A DNA stretch of 64,000 bases. It comes from Boseongicola sp. SB0665_bin_10. GTDB lineage: Bacteria; Pseudomonadota; Alphaproteobacteria; Rhodobacterales; Rhodobacteraceae. The stretch spans positions 1-64,000 of the forward strand of contig VXSG01000053.1 in the NCBI GenBank assembly GCA_009838075.1, read 5' to 3'. Each line of letters starts with the position of its first letter. Within the stretch, counting starts at the first letter, position 1. The translations under genes were made by a program, and so were the position numbers. The notes beneath the pieces were generated by a model. That model did no database searches. It was not told where the DNA came from and saw nothing but the letters and a program-made list of their open reading frames with translations. Below are positions 32,901 to 43,798 of this stretch, in pieces.

Positions 32901-34238
32901 TCAGATTCGGCCCTTCCACGGGACCAGCCATCTCTCGCACCGGCGCATCAGCATGTCGATGCCGAAACCGATGATCCCGATCAGGATGATGCCCATGAGC
33001 ACGATGTCAGTGTCCTGGAACTTGGATGCGGCCACGATCATCTTGCCGACACCCTTTTCCGCCGCGACAAGCTCGGCGGCAACGACGGTGCCCCAGCAGA
33101 CCCCCATGGCCACCCTTGCGCCGGTGAATATCTCCGGGAGCGAGTTTGGCACGATGACATGCCGCATGATCTGAAGCCGGGAAGCGCCCAGCGAATACGC
33201 AGCGTGGACTTTCGATATCGCGACGCCTGAAACCCCGGCGCGGGCGGCGATCGCCATGATCCAGAGCGCTGCCAGGAAGAGCAGGATGATCTTCCCCTGC
33301 TCGCCGATGCCTGCCCAGATGATCACGAGCGGAATCAGCGCCAGCGGCGGCACCGGTCGCATGAACTCGACGATCGGGTCGAACCAGCCGCGAAACCAGT
33401 TCGAAAGTCCCATTGCATACCCGAGGGGGATGCCGACCAGCGCGCCCAGAAGGAAGCCCACAATGACGCGAAAGAGCGAATAGCTCAGGTGCTCGGCCAG
33501 GGTGACGTTCTGGTATCCCTCGCGGCTGATCGACAGGAGCCTGCTCCACACGCTGTCGGGCGCCGGAAGCCAGATGTTCTCCATCTGCCAGCCCTTGCCC
33601 GGCTCGAAGTTGAGGGTTCCCTTGTCCGTCAGCGCAATGCGGCCGAATCCCGTGTCGACATCGGCTTCCCGCGTCAGCGGGACGCCATCAATCGCAACGA
33701 CCTTGGCGCCGTCACCGCGGGTGGCCTCGTCATTCGCGTCCCAGCGAAGCAGCTTGGAGCGGTAGGCCTGGACGATGAGCACGTCATTCTTGGCGAAGCC
33801 GTCTCCCGGCAGGACTTCAGGCGTCTCGGGCACCTCGCCGGTGCGATGCACGATCACCGTCACCGTTGCGTCGTCTCGCGCACCGCTCTCGTCCTCTACC
33901 GTGTAGACGAATTCCGCCTCGCCCACGAACGGGCCCGGCGCGTGAAGGAAGCCCGGCAACCAGTCGCTGCCCGTGAACGCACCCCAGATCACGAACATCA
34001 GGACCACCGATATGACCGATGCGGACTTGTCCGAGATCACCGCGCTTTCGTCGCCGAACGTCACGGTCTTCAGGGAGGTGTAGTCCTGCGTCCGAGTCAG
34101 CCGGTTCCGGATGATCCGCCAGACCAGCATGAAGAGAAGAATGATCGCCACGTAGCCGATGATCGCGGGGAGGGCGGAGACGACCGACAGGAAAAGGACG
34201 CCAAGTTCGCCGGCAAGGTCCGACAGGATCTGTGTCAT
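32901..34238 (-). CDS. Taurine-type ABC transporter permease with periplasmic insert
   Basis: The 445-residue protein has a BPD_transp_1 domain in its C-terminal half (about 230-440) with the EAA-like loop AAYSLGASRLQIMRHVIVPNS. The N-terminal half is unusual for TauC/SsuC: a first membrane segment (about 20-45), a second (about 75-92), then about 120 residues with a beta-rich part (AEFVYTVEDESGARDDATVTV) that should be periplasmic. Typical TauC is near 270 residues. It overlaps nothing and starts 2 bases after the ATPase stop. It imports the ligand of the receptor at 35138. Confidence 0.82.
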   Translation of the reverse strand: MTQILSDLAGELGVLFLSVVSALPAIIGYVAIILLFMLVWRIIRNRLTRTQDYTSLKTVTFGDESAVISDKSASVISVVLMFVIWGAFTGSDWLPGFLHAPGPFVGEAEFVYTVEDESGARDDATVTVIVHRTGEVPETPEVLPGDGFAKNDVLIVQAYRSKLLRWDANDEATRGDGAKVVAIDGVPLTREADVDTGFGRIALTDKGTLNFEPGKGWQMENIWLPAPDSVWSRLLSISREGYQNVTLAEHLSYSLFRVIVGFLLGALVGIPLGYAMGLSNWFRGWFDPIVEFMRPVPPLALIPLVIIWAGIGEQGKIILLFLAALWIMAIAARAGVSGVAISKVHAAYSLGASRLQIMRHVIVPNSLPEIFTGARVAMGVCWGTVVAAELVAAEKGVGKMIVAASKFQDTDIVLMGIILIGIIGFGIDMLMRRCERWLVPWKGRI

Positions 34239-34239
34239 G

Positions 34240-35049
34240 TCAGGCGGCCTCCTCGCTGCGGCCCATGATCTCCTCTTCCATGTCCCAGATCATGCCAAGG
34301 ATCTCCTCGCGTCTCTCGCCGAATTCCGGGAGCTTCTTGATCTCCCGAAGATCCTTCCCGACGCCGAGATCGGCGAACGGAAGATGGTATTCCCGGTGAA
34401 TGCGCCCTGGGCGAGGCGCCATGACAAGGAGGTGTTCGCCCAGCAGCAGGGCCTCCTCCACAGAGTGCGTGATGAGGATGATCGTCTTGCCCGTCTCCTT
34501 CCAGAGCTTCAGCACGAGACCCTGCATCTTCTCCCGGGTGAGCGCGTCAAGCGCGCCCAGCGGCTCGTCCATGAGAATGACGTCCGGCTCGTTTGCAAGG
34601 CACCGCGCGAGCGCAACGCGCTGCTGCATCCCGCCCGAAAGCTCATAGACCATCTTTTCCTTGAAGTCCTGTAGTCCGACCACATCAAGGAGGTGATCCA
34701 CGTTCTCGCGCCACTGCGCAGCCTTCTTGCCAGCCATTCGAGGCCCGAAGCTGACGTTGTCGCGGACGCTCATCCACTCGAACAACGCGCCTTGCTGAAA
34801 CACCATGCCGCGCTCCGCATCGGGTCCCTCGACCCGATGCCCGTTGAGCACGACCTCGCCTTCGGTCGGCGCGAGGAACCCGGCAACGATGTTGAGAAGC
34901 GTCGTCTTGCCGCATCCGGAAGGCCCAAGGACACTCATGATCTCGCCCTGCTTGATGCTGAGCGACACGTTCTGCAGCGCTTGCACATGTCCCCCGTTCG
35001 GCAGGTCAAACCGCATCGACACGTCCTGGATCTCCAGTCCCGACATCAC
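34240..35049 (-). CDS. Taurine/nitrate-type ABC transporter ATPase
   Basis: The 269-residue ATPase has Walker [13 protein letters not shown] (about 41-52), the ABC signature [15 protein letters not shown] and Walker [13 protein letters not shown], followed by the H-loop [12 protein letters not shown]. The Q-loop is [11 protein letters not shown]. It belongs to the TauB/SsuB/NrtD group. It lies between the receptor gene (88 bases, with a hairpin) and the permease gene. Confidence 0.92.
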   Translation of the reverse strand: MMSGLEIQDVSMRFDLPNGGHVQALQNVSLSIKQGEIMSVLGPSGCGKTTLLNIVAGFLAPTEGEVVLNGHRVEGPDAERGMVFQQGALFEWMSVRDNVSFGPRMAGKKAAQWRENVDHLLDVVGLQDFKEKMVYELSGGMQQRVALARCLANEPDVILMDEPLGALDALTREKMQGLVLKLWKETGKTIILITHSVEEALLLGEHLLVMAPRPGRIHREYHLPFADLGVGKDLREIKKLPEFGERREEILGMIWDMEEEIMGRSEEAA

Positions 35050-35099
35050 ATCTCCTCCGGTCCGCGAGCGTCGGCAGGCTTTCGTCCCCGCCCGAGAGT

Positions 35100-35127
35100 G
35101 CCCGCACGAAAAGAGCTTCGTGCGGGC
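35100..35127 (-). promoter_or_regulatory. Hairpin between receptor and ATPase genes
   Basis: GCCCGCACGAA (35100-35110) pairs perfectly with TTCGTGCGGGC (35117-35127) across a 6-base loop. It begins 10 bases after the receptor stop in the direction of transcription and lacks a T-run. It likely protects receptor mRNA and lowers expression of the following genes. Confidence 0.6.
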
Positions 35128-35137
35128 GAGAGGCAGT

Positions 35138-36139
35138 TTACATGCCCTTTGCGGCCTCGAGCGGGCCGGTGTTCACTGCGTTCTCGTAGCTGTCCAAGGC
35201 GGAAGGTATCGATCCAGCGTCAACGAACACGCCGGCCACGCCCTTCATGAACTCCTGGGCTCCGCCACCCAGCCACTTAGCGCTGAGCTGCTCGTCCACC
35301 GTCGGAAACACGAATGTCGTGAGCGTTGACATCGTGTCTTCCTCGGACATGCCTGCGTCCTTCGCGATTACGGGAAGCATCTTGGCATGGTTCGCCTGAT
35401 CCGCCCACATCGCGTTGGCTGCCGCAGTCACCGCGAGGAACTTCGAGAGCATCTCGCTGTCCTCGGCGACGAACGACGCCGGGGCCGACGTGACGTCGAA
35501 GACAAGGATTCCCAGCTCTTCCTTCTCGGCGCCCGTCAGCAGGATGTTGCCGTGCTCCATCATCCGGCGAAGGGCGCCGCCCCAGCCGCATGCCATGTCG
35601 AGCGAGCCCTGCGCCAGCGCCGCAGCACCTTCTGCCGGCGCCATGTCGACGATCTCCATGGTCGTTATGTCGACGCCGAAATGGTTCATCTGGTTGAGGA
35701 ATCCGTAGTGCGCCGCTGTACCGAGGGGCACGGCGACCTTCTTCCCGGCAAGTTCGCCAGCCGAGTTCTTGTCGATCTCAAGAGCGCTTGCGACCACGCA
35801 GTTGTCATTTTCGGAATAGCTCACCGCCACATCGACGATCTGCAGGTCCTGGCCGGCGGAAGTTGCAACCACGAAGGGCGGCACGCCTTGGCTCACCGCG
35901 ATCTGGATGTCGCCCGACGCCATCGCGGCCGACATAGCCGTGCCGGTGTCGAAGCTCACCCAGGCGACCGGTGCGCCGAGCGCCTCGTCATACATGCCTT
36001 CGACCTTTGCGTACTGGAAGGGCATTGGCCATTCCAGAAAGTAGGCCACCGTGATGCCGTGTCCGTCCGCTCCGGCCGATGCCGCGGAAAGCGAAATCGC
36101 AGTGCCAACCGCGAAGGATTGAAGCGTCTTCTTGTTCAT
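35138..36139 (-). CDS. Taurine-type ABC transporter substrate-binding protein
   Basis: The 333-residue protein has a signal peptide (about 1-24, ending SAASAGA) and the TauA/SsuA/NrtA fold: FEWPMPFQ-like FLEWPMPFQYAKVEGMYDE, then ASGDIQIAVSQGVPPFVVA, then GKKVAVPLGTAAHYGFLNQM. A helix-rich C-terminal part is enriched in Ala and Met. It resembles taurine receptors, but the taurine-degradation genes (tpa, xsc, tauXY) are absent from the window, so taurine is only the likeliest of several aminosulfonate or amine ligands. Confidence 0.82.
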   Translation of the reverse strand: MNKKTLQSFAVGTAISLSAASAGADGHGITVAYFLEWPMPFQYAKVEGMYDEALGAPVAWVSFDTGTAMSAAMASGDIQIAVSQGVPPFVVATSAGQDLQIVDVAVSYSENDNCVVASALEIDKNSAGELAGKKVAVPLGTAAHYGFLNQMNHFGVDITTMEIVDMAPAEGAAALAQGSLDMACGWGGALRRMMEHGNILLTGAEKEELGILVFDVTSAPASFVAEDSEMLSKFLAVTAAANAMWADQANHAKMLPVIAKDAGMSEEDTMSTLTTFVFPTVDEQLSAKWLGGGAQEFMKGVAGVFVDAGSIPSALDSYENAVNTGPLEAAKGM

Positions 36140-36418
36140 TCAAGTTCTCCCTGATTCTTGCCGGCAGTTTCCATGAAATTGCGTGGTTCCGGCCCACCCA
36201 CGCTGAAGTCCCGTCTTTCAAGTCAGGATGGTTTTTGCATCAGATGGCAAGACCATCTTTTTCCGTCCCAATTGGCAGAGAATGCGGTTTCGCGACGGTC
36301 GTCAACCCAGGAAATTCGTCCTCTGCATGCAAGCGCCGGACGATGCCGAAACGGTCCGAAACGTTGCTCCTTTGCTCCCTGCCGCGAGATCGACGGCGGA
36401 GGTTCAAGCGTGACATGT

Positions 36419-37840
36419 TCATTCGTCCGGATCGTGCTCGATCCGTCCGACCGTGCCTTCGCTGTCGTCAAACGAGACACCTATGGACTTGTTGGTCTTC
36501 GCGCCGAGTTCCTTCAGCTTCTCGACGTGGCTCAGGAGATTGCCCCGACCTCTGGAAAGCTGTCCAAACGCGCCCTGATATGCCTCCTGCGCCTGATCGA
36601 GCCGCCTGCCGACATTCTCCATGTTGTCAACGAAGCCGACGACCTTGTCGTAGAGGCGCCCGGCCCGTTCCGCGATGGCTTCGGCGTTCTGGTTGCGACG
36701 TTCGACCGCCCAGACATGCGCGATCGTCTTCAATGCCATCATCAGCGTCGTGGGAGTCGCGATCGTGACGTTCTTCTCCAGCGCGTATTCGGTCAGGTGC
36801 CCGTCCACGCGAAGCGCCTCGGACAGCGCACCCTCGATCGGCACGAACAGGATGACATAGTCAACCGTGGAATCCTCGGCAAGCTGGTAGCCCCGTGCTT
36901 CCAGGTCGTCTATGTGGCCCTTCAGCGAGGCGACATGCCGCTTGCGCGCGCTTGACGCGTCTTTTTCGTCTTCCGAATTCACCGCATCCGTGTACGCCAC
37001 GAGCGACACCTTGCTGTCGATGACCAAGGTTTTTCCGCCGGGAATTCTTACAACGACATCCGGGCGAAGCCGGTCGCCTTCGTCGCTTACCCTGTGGGCC
37101 TGGGTTTCGTATTCCTCCCCCTCGCGCAGGCCCGAGCGTTCCAGGATGCTTTCCAGTATCATCTCGCCCCAGGCACCCTGCCGCTGCCGGTCTCCCTTCA
37201 GCGCGCGCGTCAGGGCCACCGCCTCCTGGGAAATCGCTTCGGATCGCCTGCTGAGCTGTTCGATCTCGGTCTTGAGCTTGGTTCGGTCCTCGATCGTGGC
37301 CTTGTGAACGGCCTTGAGTTCCTTTTCGAAGTGACCGACATGCTCCTTCAGCGGCGTAAGTGCCAAATCGAGCTTCTCGAGATTGGCTTTCGAGAACTGT
37401 TCGCCCTGCACCTTCAGGGCTTCCGCCGCCAATTCCCTGAACTTGGATTCCATGTCTTCGCGGACCTTGGTCAGCATCGCGATCTTCTCTTCCGACGCCG
37501 CCCTTTCCGCCTTCGCCTCGGCTTCAAGTCCCGAGATCCTCTTGGACAGCCCGATCTGCTTTTCCGTCTCCTCGTCGAGCCTCCTGCGAAGTTTTGACAA
37601 GTCGCCGTTCAGCCGCTCGGCCTCTTGCCTTCGCTCGATCGCGAGCGCCTCGTGCTTGTCAGCGCTGCTTCGCGCTTCGACAAGCTGTTCGTCCTTCTCC
37701 TTGGCATCCCTCTTCAAGGCAGACATTTCGGACTGCAACGTCGCGGCATCGCCGACTGGACGACGAAACAAGGCAACTGCGACCAGCAGCCCCAGAATCA
37801 CAACCCCTGCAAGTGTCAGGGTCGACATGTCGATTTCCAT
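36419..37840 (-). CDS. rmuC: DNA recombination protein RmuC
   Basis: The 473-residue protein has an N-terminal membrane segment (LAGVVILGLLVAVALF, about 8-24), a long coiled coil (about 30-200), and the C-terminal RmuC nuclease-like domain with RQGAWGEMILESILERSGL, VVRIPGGKTLVIDSKVSL and YVILFVPIEGALSEAL. RmuC limits inverted-repeat rearrangements; the exact activity is not settled. AGGGGAAT precedes the ATG at 37840. It is a lone gene. Confidence 0.92.
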   Translation of the reverse strand: MEIDMSTLTLAGVVILGLLVAVALFRRPVGDAATLQSEMSALKRDAKEKDEQLVEARSSADKHEALAIERRQEAERLNGDLSKLRRRLDEETEKQIGLSKRISGLEAEAKAERAASEEKIAMLTKVREDMESKFRELAAEALKVQGEQFSKANLEKLDLALTPLKEHVGHFEKELKAVHKATIEDRTKLKTEIEQLSRRSEAISQEAVALTRALKGDRQRQGAWGEMILESILERSGLREGEEYETQAHRVSDEGDRLRPDVVVRIPGGKTLVIDSKVSLVAYTDAVNSEDEKDASSARKRHVASLKGHIDDLEARGYQLAEDSTVDYVILFVPIEGALSEALRVDGHLTEYALEKNVTIATPTTLMMALKTIAHVWAVERRNQNAEAIAERAGRLYDKVVGFVDNMENVGRRLDQAQEAYQGAFGQLSRGRGNLLSHVEKLKELGAKTNKSIGVSFDDSEGTVGRIEHDPDE

Positions 37841-38038
37841 TGCTCAATTCCCCTACTGCCCAGCGTTGGACCAGTGTATTGCGATTGGCGGACCCGGTCG
37901 AATACTGAGTCAAGTCCTACTGCGCCGGAACTTGTTGCCCGCAACCGTCAAGTCGCTTGGGTGTTCAATCAATCCTGACAGACACGGCCCGTTTACAATT
38001 GCTCGCCGGATTGAGCCATATTCGAGTGCTGGGTGTGA

Positions 38039-38188
38039 GCGGCCATTGTCTGGATCGCCGAGAACCCAGAGGCTGGAGCATCCCTCGATGGTGGGTTGCG
38101 CAAAGTGCGCATTCCTCGTGAAGGCGAGGGCAAGAGTGGCGGGTTTCGGACGATCGACGTATCTGGTGGTCGACAGCACCGACCCTGA
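38039..38188 (+). pseudogene. RelE/HigB-type toxin remnant
   Basis: The frame after a stop at 38036-38038 reads AAIVWIAENPEAGASLDGGL followed by RKVRIPREGEGKSGGFRTI, which is the core of type II RelE/HigB-like toxins (family pattern: N-P-x-A-G ... G-L-R-K-x-R ... G-x-G-K-S-G-G-x-R). It ends early at TGA 38186-38188, and the N-terminal third and C-terminal strand are missing. No antitoxin is recognisable in the following 270 bases. A dead toxin-antitoxin locus. Confidence 0.55.
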
Positions 38189-38457
38189 TCAAGAAACCGC
38201 GCCAGTTCCGAGACCGTGAGATTCCTGAGCATCTTGAGGTCCTCGCGCCGCGTCAGCAATCAAGTCCCAAGCGCGATCAACCGCCGGGTGCGTGCGTTTC
38301 TGCATGGCCTTCTGCAAGCGGACGCGCGAGCAACGAGGCTCGTGCACGCGGGTTCCAGGAGGCACGCAGACATGGTCACGATACTCTTCGTGGACCCCGA
38401 ATCTGACCGAACCGGGCGTGTGTCTCCATTTGCAGGAAATGCCGCATCGACGGCAAC
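38189..38457. other. Gene-poor stretch after the toxin remnant
   Basis: No antitoxin or other gene is recognisable. The only frame, starting ATG at 38372, is short and unconvincing. Together with 37841-38038 this is probably decayed sequence. Confidence 0.35.
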
Positions 38458-39678
38458 TCAGGAATGAAACTCGGATTCGATCGCGATCGCGGTTGCCTCC
38501 CCGCCGCCAATGCAGATCGAGGCCACGCCTCTCCGCGCCCTTCTCGCCTTCATGGCACCGAGCAGCGTCACGATGATGCGCGCGCCCGACGCCCCGATCG
38601 GATGCCCGAGCGCCACGGCGCCGCCATGCACGTTCAGGCGCTCGTGTTCCATGCCCATCTCCCGCATCGACGCCATGGGAACGCAGGCAAACGCCTCGTT
38701 GATTTCAAACAGGTCCACGGAGTCAAGATCCCAGCCAACCCCTTCGAGAAGCGCGCGCTTCGCAAAGACCGGTGCGGTGGTGAACCAGCCCGGCTCGCCG
38801 GCGAAGGCCGCATGCCCCACGATCCGGGCGATCGGAGTCAATGCAAGCGCCGCTGCCGCGGAGGCGCGAGCCAGCACCATGGCCGCAGCACCGTCGTTGA
38901 TCGACGAGGACGACGCTGCCGTTATCGTCCCGTCCTTCCTGAAGACGGGACGCAGGGCCGGAATCCTGTCCAAGTCTATTTTCCGGGGACCTTCGTCGCT
39001 GTCCACGACCTTCTCGCCCTTCCGAACCTTCACCGTCACCGGCGCGATTTCCCAGTCGAAGCGACCCTGGTCCGTGGCCTGCTTCGCGCGCGTCACGCTT
39101 TCGATCGCGTATGCGTCCTGATCGTCGCGCGTGAACTGGTATTTCTCGGCACAGTCCTCGCCGAACGTGCCCATCGACCGCCTGCTGCCATCCGGAGCCG
39201 TCTTGAAGGCGTCCTCCAGCCCGTCGAGCATCATGTGGTCAAGCATCTTGGTGTGGCCGATCCTGGCGCCCGCCCTGCCTGCGGGCAGGAGGTAGGGCGC
39301 GCCAGTCATGCTCTCCATGCCGCCCGCCACGGCCACGTCAACGGTGCCCGCGGAAATCGCGTCATGGGCCTGCATGACCGCCTTCATCCCCGAGCCGCAC
39401 ACCTTGGAGATCGTCGTGCATGGAACCGAGACCGGCAGGCCGGCACCGAGTGCGGCCTGTCGCGCGGGGGCCTGCCCGAGACCGGCGGGCAGGACGTTGC
39501 CCATCAGGACCTCGTCAACCCTTGCCTTGTCGACCCCGGCGTCACGTATGGCTGCATCGATTGCAACTGACCCGAGTTCCGTCGCGGGAACGCCCGAAAG
39601 CTCGCCTTGAAAGGCTCCAAGCGGCGTCCTTGCCGCGCCGCATATCATGACCGGGTCCAAGACATCCCTCGCGACCAT
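38458..39678 (-). CDS. Acetyl-CoA C-acyltransferase (thiolase)
   Basis: The 406-residue protein is a biosynthetic-type thiolase. The nucleophilic cysteine lies in ISKVCGSGMKAVMQA, and the C-terminal catalytic motifs are NVHGGAVALGHPIGASGARI (His) and CIGGGEA (Cys). It can split acetoacetyl-CoA, the end product of leucine breakdown, into two acetyl-CoA. It is the last gene of the leucine operon and begins 2 bases after the preceding stop, with GGAGG nine bases upstream of the ATG. Confidence 0.9.
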   Translation of the reverse strand: MVARDVLDPVMICGAARTPLGAFQGELSGVPATELGSVAIDAAIRDAGVDKARVDEVLMGNVLPAGLGQAPARQAALGAGLPVSVPCTTISKVCGSGMKAVMQAHDAISAGTVDVAVAGGMESMTGAPYLLPAGRAGARIGHTKMLDHMMLDGLEDAFKTAPDGSRRSMGTFGEDCAEKYQFTRDDQDAYAIESVTRAKQATDQGRFDWEIAPVTVKVRKGEKVVDSDEGPRKIDLDRIPALRPVFRKDGTITAASSSSINDGAAAMVLARASAAAALALTPIARIVGHAAFAGEPGWFTTAPVFAKRALLEGVGWDLDSVDLFEINEAFACVPMASMREMGMEHERLNVHGGAVALGHPIGASGARIIVTLLGAMKARRARRGVASICIGGGEATAIAIESEFHS

Positions 39679-39680
39679 CC

Positions 39681-40481
39681 TCAGGTTCCTCCCGTGCCAG
39701 CCCATCGCGGCCGGCGCCTTTCCAGAAACGCCGCGATGCCCTCGCGAGCCTCTTCCGTGTCCCAGGTGTCCGCGAGACGTTGGATTGACGCCTCGATGGT
39801 CGCCTCGTCAATCCGCAACCCCAGCGACCTGACCAGTGACTTTGCGCGGCCCGGAGGTCCATGCGGCAGTTCCAGGTAGGGTGCCACCTCGTCGGCGATG
39901 GCCGAATCCATTTCATCCGGCTTCACCGCCTTCGCGACAATGCCCAGCGCGACCGCCTCGTCGCCGCCGAACACCCGTCCGCTCATGACCACCTGTCTCG
40001 CCCGTGCCTCTCCCATTCGCGCGACGACATAAGGGCCTATCGTGGCCGGAACCAGCCCGAGCCGCGTCTCCGTCAGCCCGATCATGCAGTCGCGTGACGC
40101 GATCGCAATGTCGCAAACGCACGCCATTCCCACGCCGCCGCCGAGCGCCGCGCCTTCGACACGGCCGATGAGAGGCAGCGGCATCTCGTTCAGGTCCTTG
40201 AGCATCAGGGCAATGCGTCGCGCTTCTGCCATGCGCGTTTCCCTGGTCGCGTTGACCTGGGCCTTCATCCAGGTCAGGTCGGCACCTGCGCAGAAGGTGC
40301 CTCCGGCGCCCGAAAGGACGACCACCCGAATGTCGTTGCGGTCACGGGCGAGCCGGGCGAAGGCGGCAAGCTCGTTCATCATCCGTGCTGACAATGCGTT
40401 CCTGCGCTCCGGGTTGTTGAGCCTGAGATCGGCAACGCCGCGTTCGTCGATCTCAACGGATATCGCCCGAAACTCGTCCAT
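39681..40481 (-). CDS. liuC: Enoyl-CoA hydratase, probable methylglutaconyl-CoA hydratase
   Basis: The 266-residue crotonase-fold protein has the oxyanion and catalytic segments NALSARMMNELAA, GTFCAGADLTWMK and GRVEGAALGGGVGMACVCDI, then LTETRLGLVPATIGPYVV with the Glu. Its position between HMG-CoA lyase and thiolase and next to methylcrotonyl-CoA carboxylase identifies it as the likely hydratase turning 3-methylglutaconyl-CoA into HMG-CoA. ATG at 40481 is 8 bases after the lyase stop. Confidence 0.85.
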   Translation of the reverse strand: MDEFRAISVEIDERGVADLRLNNPERRNALSARMMNELAAFARLARDRNDIRVVVLSGAGGTFCAGADLTWMKAQVNATRETRMAEARRIALMLKDLNEMPLPLIGRVEGAALGGGVGMACVCDIAIASRDCMIGLTETRLGLVPATIGPYVVARMGEARARQVVMSGRVFGGDEAVALGIVAKAVKPDEMDSAIADEVAPYLELPHGPPGRAKSLVRSLGLRIDEATIEASIQRLADTWDTEEAREGIAAFLERRRPRWAGTGGT

Positions 40482-40489
40482 GTGCGTTT

Positions 40490-41340
40490 CTAGCCAGATC
40501 TCAGGCGCTGTGCAAAGCGAGCGGCCTCCGTCAGCGCGTCGAGATCGATTCCCGTTTCGAAGCCTTCCGCCTCCAGCACGTCCACCACCGCTTCGGTCGC
40601 CACGTTTCCTTGCGCCCCCGGGGCGTAGGGGCAACCGCCTATCCCGCCCGCGGAGGCGTCGAATGTCCGAATGCCAAGCGCGATGGCGGCCAGGATGTTG
40701 TCGAGCGCACGCCCGCTCGTGTCGTGAAAGTGTCCCGCAAGCCGCCCTGCCGGCACCAGCGACAGAACGGCATCCAGCATGGCCGAGACGGATTCCGGCG
40801 ATCCCTTGCCGATCGTGTCGCCGAGAGAGATTTCGTAGCACCCCAAGTCCAGCAACGCCCGCGCCACTGCAGCCACGGCCTTCGGTGCAACCGCGCCCTC
40901 GTAAGGACAGTCGGTGACGCAGGACACGTAGCCTCGGACCGGCACGCCCTCGGCGACCGCTCGGGCCACGACGGGACGAAACCGCTCGCAGCTCTCGGCG
41001 ACGGAGCAGTTGATGTTCGTCCGGCTGAACGACTCGGATGCTGCCCCGAAGACCGCCACCTCGTCCGCGCCTGCCGCAAGCGCACGTTCAAGGCCCTTCA
41101 TGTTCGGCGTCAACGCCGTGTAGGCCGCGCCCGCTCGCCGCGTTATTCCCGCCATGACCTCAGCCCCGTCCGCCATCTGCGGCACCCATTTCGGCGAAAC
41201 GAAGCTCGCCGTCTCTATCTTCTGGATTCCGGATCCGGACAGGGCGTCGACAAGCGTGATCTTGTCCTTTGTCGGAATGACACGCGCCTCGTTCTGCAAA
41301 CCGTCGCGTGGCGCCATTTCGAAGACCAGGACCCGGTCGC

Positions 41341-41344
<4 letters not shown>
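40490..41344 (-). CDS. Hydroxymethylglutaryl-CoA lyase
   Basis: The 284-residue TIM-barrel protein cleaves HMG-CoA to acetoacetate and acetyl-CoA. Motifs: FEMAPRDGLQNE (metal and substrate site), SCVTDCPYEG, GHFHDTSGRALDN (metal histidines) and the catalytic-cysteine loop GGIGGCPYAPGAQGN. Its start overlaps the MCC alpha stop by 4 bases (ATGA). Length is normal. Confidence 0.93.
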
Positions 41345-43291
<1,947 letters not shown>

Positions 43292-43302
<11 letters not shown>

Positions 43303-43795
43303 CGGCGTTCAGTTGCCGCATCGCAGCCTGCAAGTGATCCTCCATCGCGGCATCGAAGGACACGAGCTTGCAGTCGAGATGCGTCGCCCTGACAGACCGG
43401 AGTGCCACGCGGGCCGCCCGATCGGCCGGAAACCCGTAGACGCCCGTCGATATGGCCGGAAAGGCGATCGACGCGCAGCCATGCCCGTCCGCAAGACGGA
43501 GCGAATTCACGTAGCAGGACCTGAGCAGCGCCTCTTCGTCCTGGTCGCCGCCCCGCCAGACCGGGCCGACGGCGTGAATGACGAAGCGGGCCGCCAGGTC
43601 GTGGCCCCCGGTGATCTTTGCCTGGCCCGTCTCGCAGCCGCCAAGGGACCTGCACTCTTCGAGAAGTCCCGGACCGGCGGCCCGGTGAATCGCGCCGTCC
43701 ACGCCGCCGCCGCCGAGCAACGAAGGGTTGGCGGCGTTGACGATGGCGTCGACGTCGAGCGTGGTGATGTCTGCTTGCAGAATTTGGACTGGCAT
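43292..43795 (-). CDS. Macrodomain protein (ADP-ribose / O-acyl-ADP-ribose binding)
   Basis: The 167-residue protein is a YmdB/MacroD-type macrodomain: [20 protein letters not shown] at about 15-34 (the catalytic Asn-Ala-Ala-Asn loop), then [20 protein letters not shown] and [18 protein letters not shown] (the distal loop). Such enzymes hydrolyse O-acetyl-ADP-ribose, the sirtuin product, or remove ADP-ribose from proteins. It lies inside the leucine operon, between the two MCC subunit genes and overlapping one, which is unusual. Confidence 0.93.
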
Positions 43796-43798
43796 GGG

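Noticed and set aside
32901-36139. Assignment as a full taurine utilisation locus
   Set aside because: Only transporter genes are present; taurine aminotransferase/dehydrogenase and sulfoacetaldehyde acetyltransferase are absent, so the ligand is left open.
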